Counted from the first letter of the stretch, positions 33,859 to 42,874 are shown. The stretch: DNA of 64,000 nucleotides from a bacterium (GCA_024742475.1 JANSYI010000002.1:186001-250000); one strand, 5' to 3'. The notes: generated by a model from the sequence alone, not told the origin. Numbers and translations: made by a program.

Positions 33859-36258
33859 TCAAGAACGCGCGCCCGAGCGACGTGACCTCGACCGCGCGAA
33901 CGTCCCGTCTGCCGCCGCGCGATATCCCAGGCTCTCGACCACGCCTGTGAGTTCACGCGGAGAACACTCCAGCCACCGCGCCACGGATCCAGGGACCGGG
34001 AACCGAGCAGCGCTCGACGCCTCGACGGCCATGGCCGCCGCCACGCGCTCGGCGACATCGACGCGGACCGCGAGCTCCCCCATGGGCACGTAGCCGAGCG
34101 CCGCCAGATCGGCACCCTGCACCCGCGGCCACGAGGGACGCGCCGGGTCCACCGCCGCCGCGTCGCCCCACGGCGCGTGCACCCAGCAAAGCGCGCGACG
34201 GACCGCGAGGTTCTCGGGCCGAACGCCTCGAGCGACGTAGACCGCCAGCACGCCGAGGACGACGCCCGCGTCCTCGAATGCAGCCCTGTCCTCGGGACGC
34301 AACGCCCCCACCTCATCCCGTACGTCGTCGGCGACCACGGTGCCGAGCGTTCGCTGCAGCACGTACGCGACCCCTCGCCGCGCGGGCTCGGGGGCGCCGA
34401 GCAAGGGCTCGAGCGCTGCGACCATGGGTGCGACCGCGTCGACCGTCCACGCCTGCAGCCGCCGCTGCAACCGGGCGCGCGCGCCGGTCGTCCACCCCTC
34501 GGCTTCGACCAGCACCTCGGGATGCAGGAGATCCCTGCCCCGCTTCCAGCGACCGAGCTTCAGTCCGTCGCATCGAATCCTCCCCTTGGCGTCGACCTCG
34601 AACGCCTCGTGGGCCGCACCGACGATCGACTCGACGCGCTCGAGCGCCTGATCGACCTCCGGCTCCGACGCCCCCACGGCCAGCCCCGCGAGCGCCGCGA
34701 ACGGGTTGTTCGGGTCGGGCGGCTCTCCGCGCGCCACTTTGGCCTTCGGCGCTGCGCGACGACGCCCCGCGGGCCGGGTTGGCGTGCCCATCGTCTTGGC
34801 CACGAAACGCTCGGTGAGGCGGTTGTGCAGCGCGTCGCTCATCCGGTCCTCGATCGACCGGGTGAGCGCCTGCCAGTGCGAGGCGTTGGGGACCCAGCGC
34901 TCGTGGTTGGCGATGTACGTCCACGTTCGAATGAACGCCATGCGCGTCATCAGGGTGTCGATGTCACCGCCGACGTCGTCGAGACGCTCGATGCGTCGTC
35001 GCATCCACACCTCGTCGAGTTGCCCCTGCGCAGACGAGAGCTGGTCGTAGATCCTCGCGAGCAGCTGCACGTGGCTCTCGAGCATCAGCTTGCGAAAGTC
35101 GGGGATTCGGCAGACGTCCCACAGCAACGCGACGGCCTCCTCGCCCCGCGCTCGCTTGCGCACCGACGAGAGCCGGGCGAGCTGGCCGAGCGCGTCGAAG
35201 TCGTCCGCCTGCTCCAGCATGCGCAGCCGCGTGGTCCGGCGGGGGCGCGCCCGCAGCGACGCCTCGAGGCCGGCGAGCGAGGAGAAGTCCAGATCGGAAT
35301 TGCGCCACACCACCTGACGAACCGGCTCGAACGCGTGGTTCTCGATTGCGTGGACGATGCGGTCGTCCAGCGCCGGCTGCGGACGCAGCACGGCGAACGT
35401 CCCGTCTCGGGTGTATCGACCGGCCCGTCCGGCGATCTGCCCCAGCTCCGAGGGCGTCAGGGGTCGCGATTCTCGGCCGTCGTATTTATGCGTCGACGCA
35501 AAGACCACCCGATCGAGGTCGAGGTTCAACCCCATCCCGATCGCGTCGGTGGCCACCATGTACTCGACCTCGCCGGACTCATACATCGCGACCTGGGCGT
35601 TGCGGGCTCGCGGAGACAAGGCACCCAGCACGACCGCGGTGCCGCCGTGGCGCTGGCGAAGGTGTTCGGCGAGCTCGTAGACCTCGGCGACCGAGAACGC
35701 GACGACAGCCGTCCGCGGAGGCAGGGCGCCCACCGAAACCGCCCCGCCGTAGGTGAGCTTGGAGAACCGGGGATGGCGCTGGACGTGCGCCGTCGGGACG
35801 AGCTCCTGCAGCGCGGGCACCATGGCATCCGAGCCGAGGAACCACGTCTCTGCAACGCCGCGCGCGTGCAGCAGACGGTCGGTGAACGTGTGGCCGCGCT
35901 GTCGGTGCGCCGCGAGCTGAATCTCGTCGATGCAGACGAAGTCCACCTCGAGGTCGACGGGCATCGACTCGACCGTGCAGATCCAGTACCGGGGTCGTGG
36001 TGGGATGCGCTTCTCCTCCCCCGTCACGAGCGCAACCTGCTGCTCGCCGATCCGGGCGGTGACGCGGTCGTAGACCTCGCGCGCGAGCAGCCGCAGCGGC
36101 AGCCCGATCATCCCGCTGCGATGCGAGAGCAGCTGCTCGATCGCGCGGTGCGTCTTGCCCGTGTTGGTCGGACCGAGGAGGGCGGATACACCTGCGCCGG
36201 CGCGCGACGTCGGCATGGAGGACGACGAAGGCGACGCCGGCGGGGGCGAAGTGGCCAA
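33859..36258 (-). CDS. SUV3-like ATP-dependent RNA helicase
   Basis: 799 aa if TTG 36258 is used (GGAGG 2 nt before it, close spacing); ATG 36216 would give 785 aa. Superfamily-2 helicase motifs: GPTNTGKTHRAIEQ (Walker A, 29-42), LPLRLLAREVYDR, GEEK, FVCIDEIQLAA (motif II as DEIQ), LGSDAM, AFSVAEVYELAEHLR, YMVATDAIGMGLNLDLDRVVF (motif V) and QIAGRAGRYTRDG (motif VI). GPTNTGKT and DEIQ are the marks of the SUV3 family, which in mitochondria partners a 3'-5' exonuclease for RNA decay. The C-terminal ~400 aa include an RNA-binding-like helical region. The TetR gene lies 18 bp upstream, the ASST-like gene downstream. Confidence 0.88.
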   Translation of the reverse strand: MATSPPPASPSSSSMPTSRAGAGVSALLGPTNTGKTHRAIEQLLSHRSGMIGLPLRLLAREVYDRVTARIGEQQVALVTGEEKRIPPRPRYWICTVESMPVDLEVDFVCIDEIQLAAHRQRGHTFTDRLLHARGVAETWFLGSDAMVPALQELVPTAHVQRHPRFSKLTYGGAVSVGALPPRTAVVAFSVAEVYELAEHLRQRHGGTAVVLGALSPRARNAQVAMYESGEVEYMVATDAIGMGLNLDLDRVVFASTHKYDGRESRPLTPSELGQIAGRAGRYTRDGTFAVLRPQPALDDRIVHAIENHAFEPVRQVVWRNSDLDFSSLAGLEASLRARPRRTTRLRMLEQADDFDALGQLARLSSVRKRARGEEAVALLWDVCRIPDFRKLMLESHVQLLARIYDQLSSAQGQLDEVWMRRRIERLDDVGGDIDTLMTRMAFIRTWTYIANHERWVPNASHWQALTRSIEDRMSDALHNRLTERFVAKTMGTPTRPAGRRRAAPKAKVARGEPPDPNNPFAALAGLAVGASEPEVDQALERVESIVGAAHEAFEVDAKGRIRCDGLKLGRWKRGRDLLHPEVLVEAEGWTTGARARLQRRLQAWTVDAVAPMVAALEPLLGAPEPARRGVAYVLQRTLGTVVADDVRDEVGALRPEDRAAFEDAGVVLGVLAVYVARGVRPENLAVRRALCWVHAPWGDAAAVDPARPSWPRVQGADLAALGYVPMGELAVRVDVAERVAAAMAVEASSAARFPVPGSVARWLECSPRELTGVVESLGYRAAADGTFARSRSRRSGARS

Positions 36259-36276
36259 GTCCTCCAGCCAGGTCCT

Positions 36277-36891
36277 TCAGGAGGCGCGAACCGCTCGAAC
36301 GAGACCTGCGATGAAGTTGCTGACGAACTCCTCGCGATCGGGCACCGGGAAGACCGGGTGCTTCTCGCTGATGCGCCCGTTGATCATCAGGGACGCGAGG
36401 CCGTGCAGCGACGCCCAGAACAAGAGCGCAGTGTTGTCGAGGTCGACGTCGGATCGGAACGCGCCAGCGCGCACCCCCATCTCGAACGCGGTACGAGCCT
36501 GGCGGAGCGGCGCCATCAACAGGTCGCGTTCATCCTCCTCCAAGCTGGCCCAATCGACCTCTTCGCCTTGGAAGAGCACCTTGTAGAGCCAAGGGTTTCC
36601 AAGCGCGAACTCCGTGTAACGACGGGCAATTTCGCGGATGCGCGACTCGGCGTCGCCCATCTCCATCGCCGGCGCCATGGCCGAGAGCAGCGTGTCCACG
36701 CCGTGCAGCCGGATTTCCCGGAGGATCGCCGCCTTGCTCTCGAAGTGCTGATAGAGCGCCGTAGCGCTAACCCCAAGTCTCGCGGCGATCGCCCGCATCG
36801 TGAGGCCGTCCTCGCCGAGCTCGGAGCCCAACTGGATGCTCACACGAACGATTTCGTCGTGAAGACCCGCTTTTGCCGGAAGCCTCACCAC
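36277..36891 (-). CDS. TetR-family transcriptional regulator
   Basis: A 204-aa product from GTG 36891; the adjacent GTG 36888 has TACGGT 6 nt upstream and may be the true start. The N-terminal helix-turn-helix (LTMRAIAARLGVSATALYQHFESKAAIL) is of the TetR type and the C-terminal ~130 aa are the all-helical ligand-binding part, similar to the TetR_C subgroup with WASLHGLASLM. It is likely a repressor of this operon and/or the divergent lipoprotein gene at 37115. The SUV3-like helicase gene follows 18 bp downstream. Confidence 0.92.
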   Translation of the reverse strand: MVRLPAKAGLHDEIVRVSIQLGSELGEDGLTMRAIAARLGVSATALYQHFESKAAILREIRLHGVDTLLSAMAPAMEMGDAESRIREIARRYTEFALGNPWLYKVLFQGEEVDWASLEEDERDLLMAPLRQARTAFEMGVRAGAFRSDVDLDNTALLFWASLHGLASLMINGRISEKHPVFPVPDREEFVSNFIAGLVRAVRAS

Positions 36892-37114
36892 ACAACCGTA
36901 TCACCCTTTACAACCGTCCGGGGGGCGCATGCACCCCGTTCCTGGCCCAAAACGGTGCGTTTTGCGGCGCGGCCGCCGCCCAGATCTCACTTCTGACAAC
37001 CGGACCACGGTTCAACTCCGGGTCTCACAAGTAGGTGGAACCCCCCCGTGATCCTTGAAAGCTTTGTTAGGTTGTGGAACTGTATCTGCTCGGGTTAGGA
37101 CCCACGCCGCACCG
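36892..37114. promoter_or_regulatory. Divergent intergenic region between TetR and a lipoprotein gene
   Basis: 223 bp with no supported gene. Near the TetR start there is a direct repeat ACAACCGT (36892-36899 and 36910-36917) which could be a TetR-bound site. On the + strand TTGAAA (37055-37060) followed 17 bp later by AACTGT is a weak candidate promoter for 37115. I see no clear palindrome. Confidence 0.4.
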
Positions 37115-38086
37115 ATGAAACGCCACATCCTTTCCACCATCCTTGGAGCCGCAGCTCTGACCATGTTTACCGTCGGATGCGACTCGGACGACGATCCGAT
37201 GAGCAGTGCCTCTGGCGATGGCGGCGAGACCGGCGAGTCGGGTGAAGATCCCACCGGCAACGAGTCGAGCAACCCCGATCCTTCGGGCACCACCGACGCT
37301 CCCGACCCCTCGGGCACCACCGACGCCCCCGACCCCACGGGCGATCCCGACACCGACACGTCCGACGACACCGACGACCCGACCCAAGGCTTCATCGAAG
37401 ACCCCGACGGTGGTGGCGTCGCCGTGGAGTGCGACGTCTGGGAAGACGACTGCCCAGACGGAGAGAAGTGCATGCCGTGGGCCAACGACGGCGGCAACTC
37501 GTGGAACGCCACCCGCTGCTCCCCGCTCGACGAGAACCCTGGCCAGATCGGCGACAGCTGCATGGTCGAGGGCAGCGGCGTCAGCGGCATCGACAGCTGC
37601 GACTCGCGCTCGATGTGTTACTACGTCGACTCCGAGACGAACGAAGGCGTCTGCGTCGGGTTCTGTGATGGTTCGCCGCAGGCTCCCACGTGCGACACGG
37701 GCTTCATCTGCACCATCGTCAACGACGGCGTCTTGACGCTGTGCCGCGCCGAGTGTGACCCCATCCTTCAGGACTGCGAAGGCTCGGCTGCCTGCCTGCC
37801 TGCGACCGGCGCCGAGGGCTTCACCTGCATCATCGACGCCTCCGGAGAAGACGGCGGAGGCATCGGCGATCCCTGCGAGTTCATCAACGCGTGCGATCCG
37901 GGCAACTACTGCGCGAACGCGGCGGTGGTGCCGGACTGCGCGGGCGCGACCGGCTGCTGCTCGGAGTTCTGCGACCTCGACGACCCCATGTGCACACCGG
38001 CCGAGCAGGAGTGCATCCCCTGGTTCGAAGAAGGCGCAACGCCTCCGGGGTACGAGTCCGTCGGCGCGTGCGCCATCCCCGTCTAG
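37115..38086 (+). CDS. Cys-rich lipoprotein
   Basis: A 323-aa product from ATG 37115 (an in-frame TTG at 37055 would break the signal peptide pattern). Lipobox FTVGC (Cys22). The acidic D/S/T/P/G linker includes a repeated GTTDAPDPS. From about 108 the protein is a Cys-rich domain with about 20 cysteines (ECDVWEDDCPDGEKCMPWA, GDSCMVEGSG, DSRSMCYYVD, CDTGFICTIV, CEFINACDPGNYC, GCCSEFCDLDD-x-x-C). The C-x-x-G-x-x-C spacing is common in myxobacterial secreted proteins and implies disulphides. Binding partner unknown. Confidence 0.85.
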   Translation: MKRHILSTILGAAALTMFTVGCDSDDDPMSSASGDGGETGESGEDPTGNESSNPDPSGTTDAPDPSGTTDAPDPTGDPDTDTSDDTDDPTQGFIEDPDGGGVAVECDVWEDDCPDGEKCMPWANDGGNSWNATRCSPLDENPGQIGDSCMVEGSGVSGIDSCDSRSMCYYVDSETNEGVCVGFCDGSPQAPTCDTGFICTIVNDGVLTLCRAECDPILQDCEGSAACLPATGAEGFTCIIDASGEDGGGIGDPCEFINACDPGNYCANAAVVPDCAGATGCCSEFCDLDDPMCTPAEQECIPWFEEGATPPGYESVGACAIPV

Positions 38087-38105
38087 CGCTCCGCGCCTCG
38101 ACGAG

Positions 38106-38130
38106 AGAGCCCCGGTCTCCCCGGGGCTCT
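38106..38130 (+). terminator. Strong hairpin terminator
   Basis: AGAGCCCCGG / CCGGGGCTCT, a perfect 10-bp stem with a 5-nt loop, starts 20 nt after the stop of the Cys-rich lipoprotein and is followed by TTGT. Confidence 0.8.
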
Positions 38131-38173
38131 TGTCGTGGTTGACGACGCCGCGGCGCCCCTTCACGCTCGGCGC

Positions 38174-38932
38174 ATGCGGTTGCCGTGTTGCGGAGTGCTC
38201 TGGGTGTGCATCGCCGTGGCGGGCTGCGACGATGACGAGTCACTCCCGCGCGAGGACATCGGCACCGACGGCCCCACCGACGACGACGGTGCGTCCTCGA
38301 GCGGCACGACGAGCGGCACGACGTCCTCGCCAACGACGGGTCCGTCGACCGACCCCACGACAGACCCTTCGACGGAGCCCACCGCGGACCCCTCGACGGA
38401 TCCCACCACGGATCCCACCGCGGATCCGTCTTCGAGCACCAGCGGCGAGCCGAGCGACCCGTGCGTCGGCGAGAGCGCCAACATCACCCAAGACGGCAAC
38501 GTGCTCGCCTCGTCGGTGTTCGACACGCTGCTCGGTCCCGCGTACGCCGCGGAGCTCTCGGTCGACGGCGACATCTCCACGTCATGGTTCTCCGCCGGGC
38601 CCAACGAGGACGGCACCGAGTCGACGTACGAGTGGTACACGTCGTTCGACCACTGCATCGACGGCATCAGTGTCATCTCGAACGCGATGCACGCCAACCC
38701 GGACTTTCACCAAGGGTTCGGTTTCGAGTCGGCCACCGTCGAGATCGTGGACAGCTCGGGTGACACCGTCTACGCCCAGGATGTCGACCTCTCCGGCAGC
38801 CCCGACCCCGACATCGTGCTCGAGCCCGGCGGTGTCCTGGGCAACCAGGTCATCCTGCGGCTGCGCCAGCACGAGTCCGAGGACTGCGGTGGCTTCGCCG
38901 AGCTCGCCATCGACGGCCGAGACTCGCGCTGA
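38174..38932 (+). CDS. Discoidin (F5/8 type C)-like lipoprotein
   Basis: A 252-aa product from ATG 38174. The signal peptide has lipobox AVAGC (Cys18). An S/T/D/P linker with DPSTDPTTDP repeats extends to about 105. The C-terminal ~145 aa have the F5/8-type-C/discoidin pattern: SSVFDTLLGPAYAAELSVDGD, STSWFSAGPNEDG, YEWYTSFDHCIDGISVISNA, QVILRLRQHES and a final DCGGFAELAIDG. Such domains bind sugars or lipids. It is convergent with the next gene (3 bp between stops). Confidence 0.8.
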   Translation: MRLPCCGVLWVCIAVAGCDDDESLPREDIGTDGPTDDDGASSSGTTSGTTSSPTTGPSTDPTTDPSTEPTADPSTDPTTDPTADPSSSTSGEPSDPCVGESANITQDGNVLASSVFDTLLGPAYAAELSVDGDISTSWFSAGPNEDGTESTYEWYTSFDHCIDGISVISNAMHANPDFHQGFGFESATVEIVDSSGDTVYAQDVDLSGSPDPDIVLEPGGVLGNQVILRLRQHESEDCGGFAELAIDGRDSR

Positions 38933-38935
38933 GCG

Positions 38936-40066
38936 CTAGCAAACGATGCAGCCCAGGCCGGCGACCTTGTTGATGACCTCGGCGGTCACCAGGTCCATGA
39001 ACGCGGCGAATCCGTAGATGTTGCCGGGTCCGTCGGGGTTGGGACAGGCAGCGTTGCTCGCCTCCAGGTCGTCCGTGACGTTGGAGGGGTCGATGATCAG
39101 CTCGACGCGCTGCGCCACGCTGACCGTCGTCGTCGAACCTCCCGACTCGTACCAAGACAGCTGCGCGTCGGCGGAGAAGACGAGCTCGTCCTCCTCTTGG
39201 GCGACATAGGTGCCCATGCCTGACGGACCGCAGAACACCGGGCCCCCGTAGATCAGATACTCGAACGGCTCCTCGCCAATGGTGTCTTCGAGCAGCTCGG
39301 CGGCGGGTCCGGTGGCGATGCAATCGGTGACCTGCTGGGCAATCGGCTCGGGCAGCGTCGGCACGAACGTCGCAAAGACCGAGCTGAGCGCGACATCGCC
39401 GTCTTCGTTCCGGTAAAGCCGCGGCGCGATCACGTCCCGCGCGACGGACCACGGCCCCATCGAGTGCCGCGACGTGGTGTACGTGTTGGGCGTGGGGCTC
39501 GTGACGTTGGCGCAGGTCGTGCCACCATCGGTAAACCACTCGTCGGCGTCGACCGGGAACAGGTCGGGGTGCAGCTCGAAATAGGCGAACACCGCGGCGA
39601 GCAAGGGCTCGTCGTCAGGGCAGTCGATGACCACGTCGAGGTTGCTCAGGCTGCTGAAGGTTCCGCGGTCCTCGTGCCAGGCGAGCGTGGCCTCGGGCGC
39701 GATCGCGTCGAGCTCCGCTTGCGCGGCCGCCAGAGCTCCGGCGGCCGCGTCCCACACGATCGGGTAGTCGCACTCGGGCAGGACGGGACCGCCGGTGCTC
39801 CCCGAGGAGTCCGACCCCGAGCTGGAGTCTGCGCTCGTCTCCTCGCCCGAGGACGAGGCCCCCGAGGTGGTCTCGTCGCTTTCCCCCGTGCTCGTGCCCT
39901 CACCCGTGCTCGTGCCCGCCGCGTCGGTCGTCGCCGGGCCCACCGAGCCGCTCGACGTCCCCGCACCCGAGGTCGATCCCGACGTGCCTTCGTCACCACC
40001 GACGCTCACGTCGTCTCCGCACGCAACCAATGCAAACGCCGCGGCCAATAGACATTCCATGCGCAT
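38936..40066 (-). CDS. Predicted lipoprotein, unknown C-terminal domain
   Basis: A 376-aa product from ATG 40066 (TACGGT 5 nt upstream; ATG 40060 is also possible). Lipobox LVAC (Cys16), then an S/T/G/E linker to about 92. The C-terminal ~280 aa have an alpha/beta character with Cys pairs (LDVVIDCPDDEPLLAAVFAYF, EWFTDGGTTCANV, IDPSNVTDDLEASNAACPN) and a terminal GLGCIVC. I do not recognise the family. Like its neighbours it is expected on the outer membrane or cell surface. Confidence 0.82.
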   Translation of the reverse strand: MRMECLLAAAFALVACGDDVSVGGDEGTSGSTSGAGTSSGSVGPATTDAAGTSTGEGTSTGESDETTSGASSSGEETSADSSSGSDSSGSTGGPVLPECDYPIVWDAAAGALAAAQAELDAIAPEATLAWHEDRGTFSSLSNLDVVIDCPDDEPLLAAVFAYFELHPDLFPVDADEWFTDGGTTCANVTSPTPNTYTTSRHSMGPWSVARDVIAPRLYRNEDGDVALSSVFATFVPTLPEPIAQQVTDCIATGPAAELLEDTIGEEPFEYLIYGGPVFCGPSGMGTYVAQEEDELVFSADAQLSWYESGGSTTTVSVAQRVELIIDPSNVTDDLEASNAACPNPDGPGNIYGFAAFMDLVTAEVINKVAGLGCIVC

Positions 40067-40166
40067 GTCGCAACCGTACGTGCTCCTGCGGCCCCGGACC
40101 AGGGCAGCGGACGACAGACGTTGGCGTGCACCGTCGCCTCGCGCGTCGTTCGGAGCGCCGCTGCAG

Positions 40167-42224
40167 TCAGCCCACGGGGTGCATCGCCTCGGCCAGCGAG
40201 TCTGCAGCGCTGAGCACCACCACCACGTTGCCCGCGGTCGCGGGATCGGTGAGCGGCACGACGCCCCGGAGGAGCCGCCGCGCGCCTTCACGCTCCTCGA
40301 GGTGTGCCGATGGCAACGCGTCGGACCAGGCGCAAAAGCTCGAGAAGCCCGCCGCCGCCAGGTCGGACCGCGTCACCACGGACACGACCGCGCTCGCGCG
40401 CCGAGCCACGCGCTCTCGGAGCCGGCTCGCCACGTGCCCCATCGTGCGGCGCGGGTTGAGGTCGACGAGCGGTCGCAGCCTCAGCGCGCCATCGACTCGA
40501 ACGAGCAGCGCGTCGACGCCCAAGGGCCCGCCAACGCCCGCGGCCACGACCTCGGGCTCGATATGCTCCGCCACGGTCGACGCCATGCGTTCGAGGCGGC
40601 GAGGGTCGTGTCCGTCGCCGCGCAGCCATCGACGGACCTCGGGCGGGAGCCCCCAGTCTGCCGCGCCGATGACCGCGTGGGCGAACTGACCGCGCGGCGT
40701 GCTGATGCAGCGACCGATGTCCTCGACCCGCACACGCTCCCGAACGACGCGCAGCCGCAAGGAGAACTCCGCCACCACGTCGAGCTCGGGCTCGACCACC
40801 ACGGCGCCGCTCTTGCGAAGCAGGGCTTCGACCGCGCCTCGGTCGGCCTCGGACCGCAGCACGACGTGCCCGCGACCCGACGCGCCGAACACCGGCTTGA
40901 CGCGAACCCCGTGGCCCAGCGACCCAAAGTCTTCGCGTGCCGACACGACCCCCTCCCAGTGCGTGGCCACGCGCGCGTCTCGTCTCGCATCGGACCAGCA
41001 CGGATCCGCCGGAAGCGAGGCTGCGAGCCGCACCATCGTGCGCTTGTCGTAGAGCGCCGCTGCGCGCTCGTTCCACCCGGCGCCCGTGTCCGTCGCCCGC
41101 GCGTTGGCGACGGCACAGAAGGCATGCGTACGAGGAGAACGTCCCCACGGCTGCATGGACTCGATCGCCCCCACGCGCCGAGGCGCCGGCCAAGGACTGC
41201 GCTCGATCGAGGCCACCTCGAAGCGGGGCAAGGTGAACCCCGCCTCCGCCAGCGCGTCGAGAAACGCGACGCGGGGCCGACGGCGGACGAGCACCACGTC
41301 GCTCGAGGAGGCAAAGACCAGCGGCAGCGTCTCCATGTCGGAGATCGTCGTCTGCGTCGACTTCGTCGGCGTGTATCGCAGGCCATGCTCGACCTCCTGC
41401 TCGACCGCCCCGTTGAACCAATGGACGCGCGCAGGACGTCCTCGGCTGCCCGAACACACCCGCAGACGCTCGATGTACGCGGGAGACAGGCCCGCCGCCC
41501 GACGGGGCTCGACCTCGAACCCGGCCGCCTTGGCACGAACGACCTGCAGCGGTGGCCGCAGCGCGTCCTTGTGCGCGTCGAAGAGCGGCACGTCGTCTTC
41601 GCGCCACCTCTCGAACCACCGCACCCCGAAGGCGACGTGCCCGATCTCGTCGTCGAGCACCGTCTGCAGCACCGCGGCGCTCTCGCGGTCGCCCATCGCC
41701 GCGAACGCCCGCGCGTAGTGGGTCGCGAAGTCCAGGTTGGCCTGCTCGAACGTGAGGCTCAGATGCGCCACGAATGCGCTGGGCGTGGGCAGCTGCGACA
41801 TTGCGCGCCAGAAGAATCCACTCAGGGGCCGCTCCCCCAGCTCGACCCCCAGGGCCCGCATCCGGACGAGGTAGAGGGACAGGTGGCGCTGCTCCTCGCG
41901 AAGCGTCTGCACGAGGCCCCGGCGAAACGCCGCGGGGGCCTCGCCAAAACGAAGCAGCGCGAGCGCGAGCAGCTCGGTCGCCAGCAGCTCGTGGTTTGCA
42001 AACGCGTGCAACAGGGCGCCCCGCTCACGGTCGTCGTCGGGGACCTGCAGCGGAGCGCCCCCGCCCGCTGCGTGACTCAGGGGCAGCGCCGCCGATCGCC
42101 CTGGTACGGTCGGCAACGACCCGTTCCACAGCGGCGCCTCGTCGGTCAGCTCGGTAGGCTCGAAGAGCTTGTCGGCGAGCGTGGGCCCGACGAGCACCCG
42201 CTCGGCAAACGCCGAGACCTCCAC
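40167..42224 (-). CDS. DUF455 ferritin-like / ATP-grasp-like fusion protein
   Basis: A 685-aa product from GTG 42224, which overlaps the upstream stop by 1 nt (TAGTG). The N-terminal part (about 70-215) is a DUF455/MiaE-like ferritin-type four-helix domain: HELLATELL (78-86), REEQRHLSLY (109-118), EQANLDFATHYA, DDEIGHVAFGVRW. These carry the E, ExxH and ExxH ligands of a diiron site. The C-terminal ~330 aa look like an ATP-grasp ligase: RVKPVFGASGRGHVVL (Lys and Gly-rich loop), VVVEPELDVVAEFSL, GVDALLVRVDG and LRLRPLVDLNPRRTMGHVA (metal-binding N/E region). The combination suggests oxygenation coupled to amide/ester ligation of a peptide or amino acid, perhaps natural-product tailoring. Confidence 0.72.
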   Translation of the reverse strand: MEVSAFAERVLVGPTLADKLFEPTELTDEAPLWNGSLPTVPGRSAALPLSHAAGGGAPLQVPDDDRERGALLHAFANHELLATELLALALLRFGEAPAAFRRGLVQTLREEQRHLSLYLVRMRALGVELGERPLSGFFWRAMSQLPTPSAFVAHLSLTFEQANLDFATHYARAFAAMGDRESAAVLQTVLDDEIGHVAFGVRWFERWREDDVPLFDAHKDALRPPLQVVRAKAAGFEVEPRRAAGLSPAYIERLRVCSGSRGRPARVHWFNGAVEQEVEHGLRYTPTKSTQTTISDMETLPLVFASSSDVVLVRRRPRVAFLDALAEAGFTLPRFEVASIERSPWPAPRRVGAIESMQPWGRSPRTHAFCAVANARATDTGAGWNERAAALYDKRTMVRLAASLPADPCWSDARRDARVATHWEGVVSAREDFGSLGHGVRVKPVFGASGRGHVVLRSEADRGAVEALLRKSGAVVVEPELDVVAEFSLRLRVVRERVRVEDIGRCISTPRGQFAHAVIGAADWGLPPEVRRWLRGDGHDPRRLERMASTVAEHIEPEVVAAGVGGPLGVDALLVRVDGALRLRPLVDLNPRRTMGHVASRLRERVARRASAVVSVVTRSDLAAAGFSSFCAWSDALPSAHLEEREGARRLLRGVVPLTDPATAGNVVVVLSAADSLAEAMHPVG

Positions 42225-42868
42225 TACGTCTTCACTTCGATCTTGGCGAGCGCGTAGGTGCGCTCGGACTGCGCGTCGGCCTCGGACGCGTTGGGGTGTT
42301 CGACCACCTTCGCGTAGACGCCGGGCTTGTCTTCGACCATCCAGAAGGTCCGGTGCGCGCCGAAGAAGCCCTTGAGCTCGACGACCACGCACTCGAAGGT
42401 GCCCGCTGGGACCGTCACCGATTCGCGACGCAGCACCGAGGCCTCGGGCTTTTCGACGACGAAGAACGGCGCGTACTTGCTCCAGTCCACCGTCTGGAGC
42501 TGCTTGGCGGCCTCGCCTTTCGCGCTGGCGTGATAGGCGATGACCCCGATGCCGTCGGGGTTGGTCGCCTTGACCTCGGCCAGGTAGGTGTCCTCGACCG
42601 GCTTGCCCTTGTCGTCGGTACCCGAGACCGCGTACTCGAGCGTCAGCCCCATCTGCAGCTCGGCCTTCATCGAATCCACCGTCCACGGGATCGCGAGGAC
42701 GTTCGGGTCCTTCTTGGCCTTGGCCGCCTCGTGTTCGGCCACCTCGGCGGCCTTGCGGTCGGCTTCTTTCTTGTCGGCCGCCTCGAGCGCCTCGGCGACG
42801 GAGGGCTGGGACGACGACCCGCAGGCCGGAGTCAGCAGGATCACCCACATCAATGCGCGTCGGGCCAT
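42224..42868 (-). CDS. Predicted lipoprotein coupled to the DUF455/ATP-grasp gene
   Basis: A 214-aa product from ATG 42868 (TATCGT 6 nt upstream). Lipobox TPAC (Cys16), then a charged coiled-coil-like helix (EAADKKEADRKAAEVAEHEA). The C-terminal ~150 aa are beta-rich (ELQMGLTLEYAVSG, FVVEKPEASVLRRESVTVP, FECVVVELKGFFGAHRTFWM, GVYAKVVEHPN), like small DUF3108-type envelope proteins that read out a modified or branched lipid; I am not sure of this match. Its stop overlaps the downstream GTG by 1 nt, so the two products are made together. Confidence 0.8.
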   Translation of the reverse strand: MARRALMWVILLTPACGSSSQPSVAEALEAADKKEADRKAAEVAEHEAAKAKKDPNVLAIPWTVDSMKAELQMGLTLEYAVSGTDDKGKPVEDTYLAEVKATNPDGIGVIAYHASAKGEAAKQLQTVDWSKYAPFFVVEKPEASVLRRESVTVPAGTFECVVVELKGFFGAHRTFWMVEDKPGVYAKVVEHPNASEADAQSERTYALAKIEVKT

Positions 42869-42874
42869 GGCCGG

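Noticed and set aside
34177..36996. 939-codon open frame on the + strand opposite the SUV3-like helicase
   Set aside because: Antisense to a gene with clear helicase motifs; no domain of its own.
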